Positions 21,195 through 31,614 of a DNA stretch of 64,000 bases are shown here, piece by piece (within the stretch, counting starts at the first letter, position 1; each line of letters starts with the position of its first letter). Position numbers and translations under genes: made by a program. The notes beneath the pieces are model-generated. The model ran no database searches, was not told the DNA's origin, and saw only the letters and a list, made by a program, of their open reading frames with translations. Source of the stretch: Pseudoips prasinana (Eukaryota; Arthropoda; Insecta; Lepidoptera; Nolidae); NCBI GenBank assembly GCA_951640165.1, contig OX621247.1:26076001-26140000 (forward strand), written 5' to 3'.

Positions 21195-21435
21195 TCGTAT
21201 GGGAAGTGGTTACCCTAGTGTCAGAGTTGTTCAAGCCGCCCAGTAGGCCGCTGACATGGCTTAACGACTGTTGTCTAATGACTGCAACCGGGACCGACAG
21301 CTTAACGTGCCCTGCGAAGCACGGAGACACTCAGAAATTAAACCACTTTGGTGGTCACTCATCTATGAACTGACCGCCAGCCTAGTTGCTTTACCTCACC
21401 GGTCACATACGGACCGGTGAGAGTAGATGCTCTAT
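21195..21435 (+). repeat. Dispersed repeat R1, best copy
   Basis: GTATGGGAAGTGGTTACCCT, AGTGTCAGAGTTGTTCAAGC, CGCCCAGTAGGCCGCTGACA, GGCTTAACGACTGTTGTCTA, GGACCGACAGCTTAACGTGC and GTGGTCACTCATCTATGAAC. Other pieces: 23265-23330, 30905-31010, 33536-33775 (minus), 56505-56660 and 57770-57860. I do not recognise pol III boxes or coding sequence, so its class is open. Confidence 0.75.
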
Positions 21436-21533
21436 GATGGCTATCCACGAATTATATTATGCGCGAAAGATCGGCATTCAGCAGAAGTGCATTTAATCGT
21501 CATGAATGGCGATGGAAACTTATGGGTCACGGA

Positions 21534-21573
21534 GGGGGACGTTGGTATCAACGCGCTGATACCAACGTCCCCC
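21534..21573. repeat. Perfect 17 bp hairpin, 6 nt loop
   Basis: Left arm GGGGGACGTTGGTATCA (21534-21550), loop ACGCGC, right arm exactly complementary (21557-21573). It lies outside any recognised element. Confidence 0.9.
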
Positions 21574-21599
21574 GAACCGAAGAACCTGAATGCCGGCTA

Positions 21600-22080
21600 G
21601 AACTCTTGATCGGCCATAATGATAAATTTGTTTGAGTACAGTGCAACGAAGGTTTTTTTATAAAATAAATAACTATCCATAAAGAATGCTTGTTTGCTGT
21701 CTTTCGCACAAAAAACTAACTATCATTTATTTATACATAGGTCATTAACATGGTAAAATCAAATCCTCATACAGTAAAAAAATGTGGTTGAAATACCGCA
21801 GACCGAAATCCGGCATTATTATTATTTATGTACACGTAGTACCTACTAAATTAAAACGTGTTTTTATATACCTGCTCTGTAATATGTAGGCAGTTAGTTG
21901 GGTACTTACAGTAAAAATAGCAGTTAACAAAAACCTAAAAGAAATAAATAATATGAGCAGCGAAGACTAAGATATATCGTCCTACTTTTATATGTGAAAG
22001 GTTGTATGTTATTGTATTATTAATGAATATTTTTTTTTATATTTGTATAATTTTATTGTTATATATATAATAAATATTTA
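21600..22080. other. No feature recognised
   Basis: AT-rich. The short text GAAATCCGGCATTA near 21808 recurs at 25366, too short to name. Confidence 0.45.
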
Positions 22081-22300
22081 AGAAATAGTTAGTTGGGATT
22101 GAGTTGTTCTGAGTCAACACACATTATTGTGATTCATCTCAAGCATATTTTGTTTTAAAAATGATTCCTACTGAGTTTTCTGGCAGTGTTTCTCAGTAGC
22201 TGCCACGTCATGCACAGCACGGTAGGGTAAAAAAAGATGATGATCCACAAAAATGTAAAATTTTTACGGAATAAATGATTTTTGACTTTGACTTATAAAT
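22081..22300 (+). mobile_element. 3' UTR and tail of a non-LTR retrotransposon
   Basis: CTGAGTTTTCTGGCAGTGTT, TCTCAGTAGCTGCCACGTCA, GCACAGCACGGTAGGGTAAA, GATGATGATCCACAAAAATG, then GAATAAATGATTTTTGACTT with a TTTGACT-type tail. A shorter piece of the same block is at 49980-50039. No coding sequence remains. Confidence 0.65.
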
Positions 22301-22629
22301 GTTATTTCTACGCTGTCGCAAAGGGTAAACTGTATTGGTAGTGTATGTGGTATTAATAAATAAATATTTATAATTGGTAAATGATTAATAATAATAATAA
22401 CATCCTGAGACATTATTTAAATAATATGTAGTCATCCTAGTGCGGGTTCCAGTGTCATCGTAAATATCTAAGTGCAACCATTAATTATTTTAATTAAAAT
22501 TTAAAATTATTTTATTTTTAGTATTTGTTATTTTTATTGTATTATTTTTAATTGGATAATTTTAATGAATAATATGTACATTTATATTTAATAATTTGTA
22601 GTGTTGGATATGGGAATAATTTCTTGAAA

Positions 22630-22866
22630 TAAAATTATTATTATTATTAATGAATGAATTTTATTTTTTTATTTAAACACGGCTATCTGATCCCAAACTA
22701 AGCAGAGCTTGTACTATGGAAATCAGATAACTGATATATTACACCCAGACTCAGGACAAATAGACATGTTCATGCACATAAATATTTGTTATGTGTGGGA
22801 ATAGAACCCATGACCTCTGTCGTGAAAAGCAAGCACTTGCCAACCACGCCAACAGGCTCGTCGATT
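22630..22866 (-). mobile_element. tRNA-derived SINE, family S2
   Basis: Minus strand head GCGTGGTTGGCAAGTGCTTG (A box), then B box GGGTTCTATTCCCACAC. Body: TTATGTGCATGAACATGTCT, TGTCCTGAGTCTGGGTGTAA, ATCAGTTATCTGATTTCCAT, AGTACAAGCTCTGCTTAGTT, TGGGATCAGATAGCCGTG. The AT-rich tail lies at the left (22630-22670). The 3' core is shared with family S1. Confidence 0.8.
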
Positions 22867-23264
22867 AAATATGGGTATTTATAATTATTTTAATTATTTT
22901 GCCATCAGATAAAAATACAAGTCGGTAAACTTTCAAACTTTCTTTCAGTGTTAAAAATGTGGTTCTTATTAGCATTATTTTTTTACCATACAGTAATATT
23001 TTGCCAGCAAATGATCTTTCAGTTTAGTTTCATTTAGTTTCTAGATATTTTAATAAACTTAATATACTTACGATACTTTAATTAACTTTACAGTTACATA
23101 TTTGGCACTGAATATATATAATATTGTATCTATTGCCCGATTGGGTGCAATCTGTTGAATACATTATTTTACACCAATGTACCGAAACATTATGCAATAA
23201 ATATGCTTTTTTTGTCTTTCCTACCCTGGTTCCTTTCTGGTCTTTCCCTTCTCCCTGGTCTTTT

Positions 23265-23330
23265 CTACCATTGTTCATTTGGCCCAATAGGCCTCTGACA
23301 TGGATACGACTGTTATTTAAGACTACAACA
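23265..23330 (+). repeat. Dispersed repeat R1, part before FB2 insertion
   Basis: GGCCCAATAGGCCTCTGACA, TGGATACGACTGTTATTTAA, GACTACAACA, matching 21240-21290. The copy is broken by the FB2 element that starts at 23331; R1-like text (GGGCCGACAG and beyond) resumes at about 23576. Confidence 0.6.
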
Positions 23331-23573
23331 GGGGCTCTACCGGCTAAGTCGCCGAACATCGATTTCTTAAATGGCGTTCAAATAAATAAAGGTTAAAAAT
23401 GACTTAATTAATCGTTAAATCGGCTTCAACGTTGATAATTGATTCCGGACCATTTATGACGTCACATGTTCTGATGGAAGCCGATTTAACGATTGATTAA
23501 CTAATTTTTAACCTTTATTTATTTGAACGTCATTCACGAAAACGATGTTCGGCGACTTAGCCGGTAGAGGCCC
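23331..23573. mobile_element. Palindromic foldback element, family FB2, inside R1
   Basis: Starts GGGGCTCTACCGGCTAAGTC and ends CGACTTAGCCGGTAGAGGCCC. The arms are nearly identical in sequence to 15609-15850, including TAAATCGGCTTCAACGTTGA. It interrupts a copy of repeat R1, which shows that it moved as a unit. Confidence 0.85.
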
Positions 23574-23717
23574 ATGGGCCGACAGGCAATCAAGCCGAAT
23601 GCACGGAAAAATAGAAACGCTCCTAGGTGCTTAACCTCACCAACCGCTTAGGTATAGACCACTGGTTACGAGCGTTTAGATATATTTGTATGTTTAGTAG
23701 TCGATTACGGAATAATT

Positions 23718-23790
23718 TATTTTTAGCAGACAATGCACGCACTAAGGAAATTAATCCCTGTGTCGCGGGATACTTCACAAATACATATAC
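23718..23790 (-). mobile_element. SINE S4 fragment
   Basis: AATCCCTGTGTCGCGGGATA, preceded by CAATGCACGCACTAAGGAAA, matches in inverted form the 3' part of the S4 copies at 33985 and 10600. Confidence 0.5.
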
Positions 23791-24139
23791 AACATGTAAC
23801 GTAATTAACGCACACCCTCAGACACCCCAATTAGAATATTATATTGTAATCATAGTACATACACTGAATTTTTAAGTTGACATGTATATGCATTGTTATT
23901 CACTAAATTAGTTTCTTGGAATAATGTTTATTTTCCTTTATTTTGTATTGAATGATGAAATTTATATGATTACAAATAAACTACGATTTTAAAAGTCTTA
24001 TTACTTTGATTTACGGTCCTTTTCAATTCGTTTTGACTGTACAGGGTTACTATGTAAATAATTTCCCTAGTTTTAATTATTTTGGAATAAAAAATTACCT
24101 TTATTAAAAATTATATAAATCGATTCAGTAAACGATTCT

Positions 24140-24362
24140 GAACAAACTATTTTCAGGATGTGCGTATATTAAGTAACATGTTGTATAATCGACGAACTCA
24201 AATAAACCAGACTCATAGCAACTACTTATGGGACTGGTGACTGAACTAACTACTGTACAATAATCAAATAACCAAATAATCGTGCTCATTACACAAAGAT
24301 TTGTCCTGGGTGGGAATCGAACTCTCTTAGCAATCAGGTTCACTAATCATTAGACCGTCAGG
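24140..24362 (-). mobile_element. tRNA-derived SINE (family S5)
   Basis: Minus strand head TGGCCTGACGGTCTAATGAT, TAGTGAACCTGATTGCTAAG, B box AGTTCGATTCCCACCC, then GGACAAATCTTTGTGTAATG and an AT-rich body. Spacing of A-like and B boxes is right for a tRNA-derived promoter. Single copy here. Confidence 0.6.
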
Positions 24363-24374
24363 CCATACAGGTCA

Positions 24375-25213
24375 GGGGGCTACCGGCTAAGTCGCCGAAC
24401 ATCAGGATAGTGATCGGTGTTCAAATAAATCAAGGTTAAAAAATACTTAATCAATCTTTAAATCGGCTTCCATGACCACATGTGACGTCATAAATGGTCC
24501 GGAATCGATTTTCAACGTCGAAGCCGATTTAACGATTGATTAAGTCATTTTAACCTTTATTTATTTCACTATCCATAGCTTCCCATAATAATATCCGCCG
24601 AAATACTCACATTCTATCCATGCTTTACAATATTTTGTTCAATCCCGCTAGCCCCCACTACGTTACGAACGATTTGAATTCCTACGTGATTCACATTTGA
24701 GGTCTTTAAGATCATCGGAAAATCTGAAGCTTACAATACCGGTGCACTATACTGACTTCCTAGATAAGTCTTTTACAGTACAATGAACTCGACTGTGGAA
24801 TGGACTGCCAGTGCCTATACGACGTGCTCAAAATATAGCATCTTATAAAAATATGGTGAAAAACCACTATTTACGTTGCTAGTTAGATTAGTCCTGCTAC
24901 TCGACAATTTATTTAATATCTGTTTCTATATTTAATATATATTTATTCATGCAATTATGAAATATTTATTATCAGGTTAGAACACTACACTCTGTAGAAC
25001 CGACAATGGTACACTATTAGCTGCCTGTCATTTTCAATTATGCTAGTCCATCCTACGGTTGTCTGGAATTGCGAAACGCTATTATGCGATAAGACCGCCA
25101 ATTGTATATTATTTAAATATTACGTTTTTTTCTGTAATTTTTTTTATAGTTTGTGCAATAAAGTGTATCTATTTATCTATCCCGATGTTCGGCAACTTAG
25201 CCGGTAGCCCCCC
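24375..25213. mobile_element. FB2 foldback element split by a LINE insertion
   Basis: Left part 24375-24574 (GGGGGCTACCGGCTAAGTCG ...) and right end 25177-25213 (CGATGTTCGGCAACTTAGCC ... GCCCCCC) are the two halves of one FB2 copy. A 6 bp target repeat CTATCC flanks the inserted LINE (24569-24574 and 25177-25182). The flanks of the whole element, AGGTCA and AGGTGA, may be its own target duplication with one change. About 11 bp of the expected arm is missing just before the insertion. Confidence 0.8.
24575..25176 (+). mobile_element. LINE 3' end inserted into FB2 (CR1/Jockey-like)
   Basis: Contains a frame ending RLWNGLPVPIRRAQNIASYK NMVKNHYLRC and stop (about 24789-24881), the usual C-terminal ending of an RT-encoding ORF2. 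A 3' UTR follows with GGTTGTCTGGAATTGCGAAA, GCGATAAGACCGCCAATTGT, TGCAATAAAGTGTATC and a TATC-type tail. 5'-truncated. Related copies: 25475-25875, 32925-33048, 46935-47118 (minus). Confidence 0.8.
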
Positions 25214-25474
25214 AGGTGACATAGAGCGAACTAAATATGAGAATGGGTCATTGCTGATGATCATAACCAAATAAGTAATTTACAACAGCACATTACAAGA
25301 GACATTATATTAGTGAGAGGTTACGTCCTGAGACTTGTAGTATCTGGGTTAATGCCACAAAATGAAATCCGGCATTAAAATTATTTACTTGAAACTTGTT
25401 TTCTTAAATAACTCAAATACTGGTAAAATAAACCCAAACAGTTATTATTAATGTTTTGAATAAATTTTTCCATA

Positions 25475-25875
25475 CAAAGTGTTCGATTGTGGAATGCACT
25501 GCCTTTAGTAGTCAGACGTGCACAAAGTTTGCAAGAATTCCAAAGACTTGTCAAGAATCACTATCTGTCACTACAAGACCCACAACACAATTAGGAACAT
25601 AATATATTATACGTATTTATTATTTGTAAAATGTTTATATTTTCTTTTTATTTATTTCTTTATTGATTGTACCCATAGGTACTATTTGTAATGTACCTGT
25701 ACACCGACAACTGCCCCTCTCAATAACTCCATTCTCCGATCTTTACTTTGGTTGTCTGGAAGAGATCACATTTTTGTGATAAGACCGCCCATTGTATACT
25801 TTTAAGGTTTTAATTGTTTTTTATTTTGTTATTTCTTTGGTGTACAATAAAGAGTTTATCTATCTATCTAACATA
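25475..25875 (+). mobile_element. LINE 3' end (CR1/Jockey-like), second copy
   Basis: Encodes VRLWNALPLVVRRAQSLQEF QRLVKNHYLSLQDPQHN and a stop at about 25594, then a 3' UTR with GGTTGTCTGGAAGAGATCAC, GATAAGACCGCCCATTGTAT and GTACAATAAAGAG, and ends in a (TATC)n tail. The coding end is open and unbroken but 5'-truncated. Confidence 0.8.
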
Positions 25876-26234
25876 TGAACTTGTATTTAACTTCAATGGC
25901 TAGGAAATTCCGCCGTAGTCTTAATACGTGGCACTAGTAATTGCGGGTCAGATCAATACCAATGAGATATGTCAAATGTCGAATACATACCTATGGTTAT
26001 AATTAGCTTAGTATTGAGATTTAAGTGAAACATTCCAATGTACGCAGTCTAGTTTTGGGGCCTATAGAATAGCGCCACTACGGAGCATGTTCAAAGAAGG
26101 TAGAGAATAGTATCTTTAGATTGATGAAGTTCTGCTGCAGTTAATAGCAGTATTATATTAAGTTTGATGGTCCAGGACGTCAAAAATGTTGGCAGAGTTC
26201 ATGAAATTGCTGACCCATCCTCCTTTCTTGGATG

Positions 26235-26415
26235 TTGAGTGTTGGAAGTGTCCCGTCGATTCCCACACAGGACAGACATTTGTGTGCATGAACATGTCAG
26301 TTTGTCCGGAGTTTGGGTGTATTAATAAAGAAAAGTATATCAGTTAACTGGTTTCCATAATACAAGCTCGGCTTAGTTTGGGATCAGATGGCCTTATGTG
26401 TATAATGTCACAGGA
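26235..26415 (+). mobile_element. SINE, family S2, head degraded
   Basis: B-box-like GTCGATTCCCACACAG, GTGTGCATGAACATGTCAGT, TGTCCGGAGTTTGGGTGTAT, ATATCAGTTAACTGGTTTCC, AATACAAGCTCGGCTTAGTT and TGGGATCAGATGGCC, ending ATAATGTCACAGGATATT. Plus-strand counterpart of 22630-22866. Confidence 0.75.
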
Positions 26416-26696
26416 TATTTTAAAAAAGGCCCCATTGCGAGCTAACATTACGTTTTTTCTTACCATTATTTTCCTTAAAATACCGGTATGCCTGACCATT
26501 TCACCTTTGGTATTCAAATATTCAACGAGAGAAATGATATCTATATTAATATTTGCGTCCTTATAATTTGAATGAATGAATCATTTAAATTACATTATCA
26601 CAGATGAGATAATTTAATACTAAAAGTGTAGCAACTTGATGCTCTATTGGTGTTTTTTTTAACACGAGGAAACTAATTTAATGAACTAATAAACTA
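26416..26696. other. No feature recognised
   Basis: AT-rich spacer between a SINE and the RTE fragment. Confidence 0.5.
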
Positions 26697-27072
26697 ATCT
26701 ATTAGAAGGCTCAAGGTCACCCAAAGAGCAATGGAGAGGGCTATGCTCGGAGTTTCCCTGCGGGATCGCATCAGAAATGTCGAAATCCGCAGGCGAACCA
26801 AAGTCACCGACATAGCCCGAAGAATTGCCAAGTTGAAGTGGCAGTGGGCAGGGCACATAGCTCGTAGAGCCGACGGCCGTTGGGGCAGAAAGGTTCTCGA
26901 GTGGCGACCACGAACCGGAAGACGCAGCGTGGGAAGGCCACCTACAAGATGGACCGATGATCTTGTGCGGGTCGCTGGAAAATGCTGGATGCGAATAGCA
27001 CAAGACCGGCAATTGTGGAGATCTTTGGGGGAGGCCTTTGTCCAGCAGTGGACGTCTTTCGGCTGATATGAT
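26697..27072 (+). mobile_element. RTE-type LINE, C-terminal end of ORF2 and 3' terminus
   Basis: An unbroken frame reads ERAMLGVSLRDRIRNVEIRR, TKVTDIARRIAKLKWQWAGH, IARRADGRWGRKVLEWRPRT, GRRSVGRPPTRWTDDLVRVA, then WMRIAQDRQLWRSLGEAFVQ QWTSFG and stop at 27064. This tail is typical of the RTE-like LINEs abundant in Lepidoptera; the RT domain itself is lost through 5' truncation. The stop overlaps the 3' end GGCTGATATGATGA, so there is almost no 3' UTR. It is the best copy in the window; eight fragments of the family exist here. Confidence 0.85.
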
Positions 27073-27537
27073 GAATAAACTAATCTAATTTAAATTTAGT
27101 TGTTCATACATCTCTAAAATAACTTGTTTGGAAAGGACAGTACGTATGTACAAACTGCCAGTCATACTATGTAGTTAATTTAGTCGACTGGAGCGTATAC
27201 ATTAGTGGAAAGGTTCGTAAATCACGATATTTACCCACAATATTACGCTGTAAATTTTTGGTACAAATTATTCGCTATCCTTTACATAGGCAGTTTTATA
27301 TGCAATGATAATAGAATTAGTTTAGTGATCGTCATTAAAATCGTTGTCATTATTAATTTGTTTGTTTACAAAACTTACTTCAATACTGATTTCGTAACTT
27401 CATAGAGCAGCTTAAACTTCTAACAAATTGTCATTCAACTTTAAGTACAATTTAAACATAGTACCTCAGTAAAGAGGAAGTTGTTTAAAATGACCTTGCC
27501 AGGTAAATAATAAACGAATGAAATAGAGTTCACTTAC
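27073..27537 (-). other. Putative intron downstream of the exon (no other feature)
   Basis: AT-rich sequence directly after the splice donor of the exon at 27538-27987, read on the minus strand. No second exon or branch/acceptor signal could be supported. Confidence 0.4.
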
Positions 27538-27987
27538 CTTTTTCAACTCCTTATTCACTTCATCCGGACTGGGCATATAAAAATCCACAATGCCCAAGAG
27601 ACAATCATCACACCGGCACACATCACTAGGTAGCGACGACATTGACCCAAAACTGCTACAACTGTCCATAGAGTCTGTACGCACTAACTTCCCGGTGCTC
27701 AGGGCCTCCATTTTGGCTACTAATAACGACTCCATTAAGGATCTCGGCCGCGCCGGAGATCGCGAGCGCCGCACGAAGTCGGGGGACAAAGGTCGAAATT
27801 CCAACACGTCCGGAGATAGCGGGCGATGTCTGAAGTTTAAGGATAAGTCCGGAGACAGCGCGCGGCGCGTCAAGTCCGGCGATATAGGACAGGCCGGGGC
27901 GAGGTCCGTCGACGAAGTCCGTGACAGCGGCGGAGTGGCGCTGCGGCAGTGCGAGGACGCCGACGACGTCATTTTCGTCGCCCGCAT
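27538..27987 (-). CDS. Coding exon of an unrecognised Ser/Pro-rich protein
   Basis: A 150-codon frame from ATG at 27987 to AAG at 27538, where it meets a consensus donor (AAG|GTAAGTG) in phase 0. The N-terminal half is low complexity with spaced motifs ISPDLTRRALSPDL, RPLSPDVLEF and RPLSPDFVRRSRSPARPRS, which look like proline-directed or basophilic kinase sites. The second half is more globular: LVRTDSMDSCSSFGSMSSLP SDVCRCDDCLLGIVDFYMPS PDEVNKELKK, including a CRCDDC cluster. An in-frame TGA lies nine codons upstream, so this may be the first coding exon; the Met at 27972 (AAAATGA) has better context than the first. The stretch is CpG-rich, unlike everything around it. Overlapping frames on both strands stay open because of base composition and are probably not used. 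Function unknown. Confidence 0.65.
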
Positions 27988-28120
27988 TGGTATTGCTATT
28001 ATTGGTCACCGCACTTAGCACATCACTATTACTTCCTAGTGCGTAGGCAACGAATTAAGTTAACGTTTAAAAAAATACAACTTTAACTAGTCTGTTTAGA
28101 AATTAACAGGTTTGTTTGCA
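27988..28120 (-). promoter_or_regulatory. Possible 5' UTR or upstream region of the exon
   Basis: The high-CpG region ends about 28020. Upstream on the minus strand lies TTAAACGTTAACTTAATTCG with no clear TATA box or initiator. An acceptor-like TTCTAAACAG at about 28098 leaves open that the exon is internal and longer than drawn. Confidence 0.25.
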
Positions 28121-29639
28121 GCATCTGTCCTCGACACCTAAAGATAAGCATAGAAAAGATAAAATTGAAACCATTATTATAGTTGCCACTAAAACTGCTC
28201 AACAGATTTTAGTACAATATCTAATATATGTACCTATTGACTGGCAGACAATGCCTTCGACATTAAGTCCGCCATTGTAGATAGTTGTGCATAAAGTTAA
28301 AAAATAAAAAGGCCAAATCTATTCAGATGTCGATGCAGTTAGGTATTTAATAAATAATATTAGCTTTTATCGTTTTCTTAGACGTTTTATCGACTAAAAA
28401 GAAAATAAATTTATGTACGGCTGGAATAAGCTCTATTGAGGACATCAAACAGTAGACAGGTTTAATGTGTGCTAAAACACTCTTTTTCTTTATCTACTTT
28501 AATTAAAATGTAGATAATAGCCAAGTTATGCAATACATTTGCACGATGAAATGGATGACATCGTTGAAATACGTTTGTTTTTTTTTTTGCTTGGCTAGGA
28601 TTGCCTAACAATAGGTGGTTTTATAGCAAATAGTAGCCCATTACTTTTGTTTTTTTTTATTTAGTCTTATCAATACGCTTAGATACTTATTGCATAACTA
28701 TACAATTGTTTACATTCTTAATTAATGTTGCTTATTGTGGTAGAAAAGTAAAAATGTCTTATGTACACATAGAGCTATCCACAGCCACACATAACAATAC
28801 AAATCTCATATCAATCTTACTTGGAATGGCATTTAACTATGCTAGTAACCGTAAGTTTTTTTATTGTCACACTCCTATTCTAAACATTCCGTCGACTACG
28901 AAAAAAAAAAAAAGAATTTCACTTCGGTCTCTAATCTCTTAATATTCTAATTTGGACAAAGTTATTGTAGGTTATTAATTGCTTCCCACCATAGAGCCAT
29001 AAACAACTAGAATAAGCGTAAATCAATAACGTAGGTTTTATTGACTTGTTAATGGTTGAACTAACTGATAATTGGACTAATAAATAATTTATTTTTATGC
29101 TGCTAAAACTTTATTGGTGTACAACTTACTGGAAAGGCACTACAAGGCATTATTGATTGTAAACAGTATTTTTAACGATTTCTTACCAGTCGTATATTTA
29201 CAATTTATTTATATTTCCAATTTATCTTACTATTTACAATTACTATATATCCGGGTCGTATAGTCCAAGCGAGTTTCTTCAAATGCTGTCGCGGTATTTT
29301 ATAGTATGAAACATTTATTTGTTTAAGCTTTTATAGAAAATGAGTTCATAAGTAATTGTACGTTAGTCCGTAGATAATTTTAATGTAACATTACGGTATA
29401 TAAACTTTAGATAAATAATATAACACGTACTTTAGATAAAGTGTGCAGTATTTATTTATTGTTGAAGCTAATACTGTAATACAAAGATTCAAACTGTATA
29501 CTCTGTGTAAAATGAACACAGAGTAAAACAGTTTGGAACTTTACACAAATTTAAACTAAAAAAAAATACCAACAGATTTTTTGAATAATGGTTTTAAAAT
29601 CGGGTTCTCTCCCTTTTTAATATGTGAACTTTATGAAAG
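28121..29639. other. No feature recognised
   Basis: 1.5 kb of AT-rich sequence with poly-T/poly-A runs (28580, 28650, 28902) and no coding or repeat signal. May be upstream or intronic sequence of the 27538-27987 gene. Confidence 0.45.
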
Positions 29640-29760
29640 TAATAATAATATCCTGGGACATTATATACACACGGCCATAACCATAACCCCCTAATGAAGC
29701 AGAGCTTGTACCTACTATGGTAACCAGATAACCAGGTGAAATATCCATGTTGTTATGTTA
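29640..29760 (-). mobile_element. SINE S2, 3' end only
   Basis: AATAATAATATCCTGGGACA, then ACACGGCC, GCAGAGCTTGTACCTACTAT and AACCAGATAACCAGGTGAAA, the inverted 3' third of family S2 with a small rearrangement. Confidence 0.65.
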
Positions 29761-29794
29761 AATTTGGCTGCTTAAATATCCTACGCATATCTAT

Positions 29795-30074
29795 ATATAT
29801 AAAAATCAATGCCACTTTTCGTTGTAATGTTATAACTCAACAACGCCTTTACCGATTTGGATAATTTTGGAATCCCTTGAAATTGTCCTTAATTATTCGT
29901 GGAAGTCCAGGGAAGGTTTGTACGTAGAGAAAATTTTAAAAAAGTCTTGAAAAAGTGTAAAATCAACATCTTTTAGCAATTTAAAATATTTTTTGTTTGA
30001 ATAAATGAACTTAATAATCATTTTTTTATTACTATGCCTTATACGTAGCGAAGCACGTACCGGGCCGCTAGTTA
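29795..30074 (+). mobile_element. Helitron-like element, subfamily H3
   Basis: Starts ATCTATATATATAAAAATCA, has TTATAACTCAACAACGCCTT and GGAAGTCCAGGGAAGGTTTG, and ends GTAGCGAAGCACGTACCGGG then CCGCTAGTT. It keeps the 5' ATCTATAT and the 3' CTAG but belongs to a different subfamily from the copies at 7-15 kb. Confidence 0.75.
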
Positions 30075-30119
30075 TTTATATTTTATTATTTCAATCTAGC
30101 CTAATTTTATATTATACTT

Positions 30120-30235
30120 AATTTCAACTTAATCAGTAATCGAAGCAAAAGAGGTGTGTAAAGATCGCGACAAATGTAAATCCCTTGTCTCTACCTACCC
30201 CTCTACGAAACAGGCGTGAGTCTATGTATTTATTA
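30120..30235 (+). pseudogene. LINE ORF2 C-terminal scrap (family with EAKEVCKDRDKC)
   Basis: 30141-30230 reads EAKEVCKDRDKCKSLVSTYP STKQA and stop. The same ending, with changes, is at 60942-61165. It is the tail of a non-LTR retrotransposon protein common in insects, to my knowledge; clade not resolved. Confidence 0.6.
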
Positions 30236-30327
30236 AACTTAATCATAAATCAATCTAGAATCTATTCATCAACGTTCAGTTAACTCATATCTGTTAATAG
30301 AAAGACATGTTGTATGTTCTTTAAAAT

Positions 30328-30572
30328 AATATACTGGGACATTATTCATACACGGCCATCTGATCCCAAACTAAGCTGAGCTTGTAATATGAAAACCAGA
30401 TAACCGATGTACTACATATACAACTTTTTCATTTGTACATACTTATATAGATAATTACACCCAGACCCAGACAGACAAGACAAACAGAAATGCACATTTA
30501 TCTATCCTGGGTGGGAATCGAACCCACGACCTGCGGCGTGAAAGGCAAGCATGGTAACAACCACGCCAATCT
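30328..30572 (-). mobile_element. tRNA-derived SINE, family S2
   Basis: Minus strand: GCGTGGTTGTTACCATGCTT, then GCCTTTCACGCCGCAGGTCG, B box GGGTTCGATTCCCACCC, AGGATAGATAAATGTGCATT, and the 3' end AACTAAGC-complement, CCGTGTATGAATAATGTCCC. The B box is intact, so this is the best S2 head in the window. Confidence 0.85.
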
Positions 30573-30904
30573 ACTATTTCTATTACTAATCATTAAATTC
30601 AGAAATCACAACACTATTTATGTTACACGTTGTTTATTATATCACACTACCATAAATTGTATGGAAACAGCAACAAGCTCGATTTATCAAGCAACCGATA
30701 GTAATAGCAGTTTGTTTACATTGCGGTTTCAACCAGGAGGTCGTTACGTATTCCGCACACATACAAAATGTAACCTTCGCACACCTTCTTAGACCACACC
30801 TGCGATTACTATAGTACTACAAAGAGATTGGAAATATAGAAATGATTACATTAGCCATTCTAATCCTGCTTACTTATTTACTTATCATATCGCTTTAAAA
30901 AGAT
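30573..30904. other. No feature recognised
   Basis: Short spacer without coding or repeat signal. Confidence 0.5.
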
Positions 30905-31010
30905 ATTGAACAAGCCGCCCAGTAGGCCTCTGGCATGACTTAACGACTGTTGCCTAATGACTACAACCGGGACCGATCTTAAAGTGCCCTCCGAAACAGG
31001 GAATTAAAAC
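30905..31010 (+). repeat. Dispersed repeat R1 fragment
   Basis: AACAAGCCGCCCAGTAGGCC, TCTGGCATGACTTAACGACT, GTTGCCTAATGACTACAACC and GGGACCGATCTTAAAGTGCC align with 21230-21330. Confidence 0.75.
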
Positions 31011-31614
31011 CCTATTAATATAATTATAATATTTAAATAAAAATAAAACCATGACTGATGGAGGCTAAGTCAGAGAGAACATTTCTTTTAAAAGCGATGC
31101 AACGAAGGGATTGGATAAAGGAAATTCAATTTTCCGCAACAATAAAGCGCTTGGAACTGATAATTAGCATACTTTTTCATGGATTTTCATGATTGGTAAG
31201 CTTGCACAAAGTATTAAAACAAAATATTAAAAAAATGCTGTTCTAAAACAGATTTTCATATTTTATACGGTAAGGCAGACGAATTAAGCTGTCAAATTTT
31301 CGGATTGTATAATTAAATCTGTTTTCAGGATATTATTTAATTTTTAAAAGTCTTTAGTAGTAATTTAATAAAGTAAATAGATGAAGTAATAGATATCGGT
31401 ACACGGATTGCATGAAAATATTTAGAAATAAAATTTAATCTATAATAGTAATGATTTAGTTATTTCACAAATTGCATGGCAGTATACAAATTGCATGAAT
31501 TTCGTAGTCTCGAATGTTCAGCATTGTTGCAAAAAAATAGGTCTAGGTTGTCTAGAAGTTTGTTGTTCTACAAAATTGGTCAAAAAAGCTTTGGTTTTGT
31601 TTGGAAAAAATAAT
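31011..31614. other. No feature recognised
   Basis: AT-rich; no frame or repeat seen. Confidence 0.5.

Noticed and set aside
27656..28021. Alternative open frames over the CpG-rich exon (minus 27656-28021, plus 27590-28018)
   Set aside because: They stay open because of base composition. Only the 27538-27987 minus frame has SPD repeats, a globular second half and a phase-matched donor.
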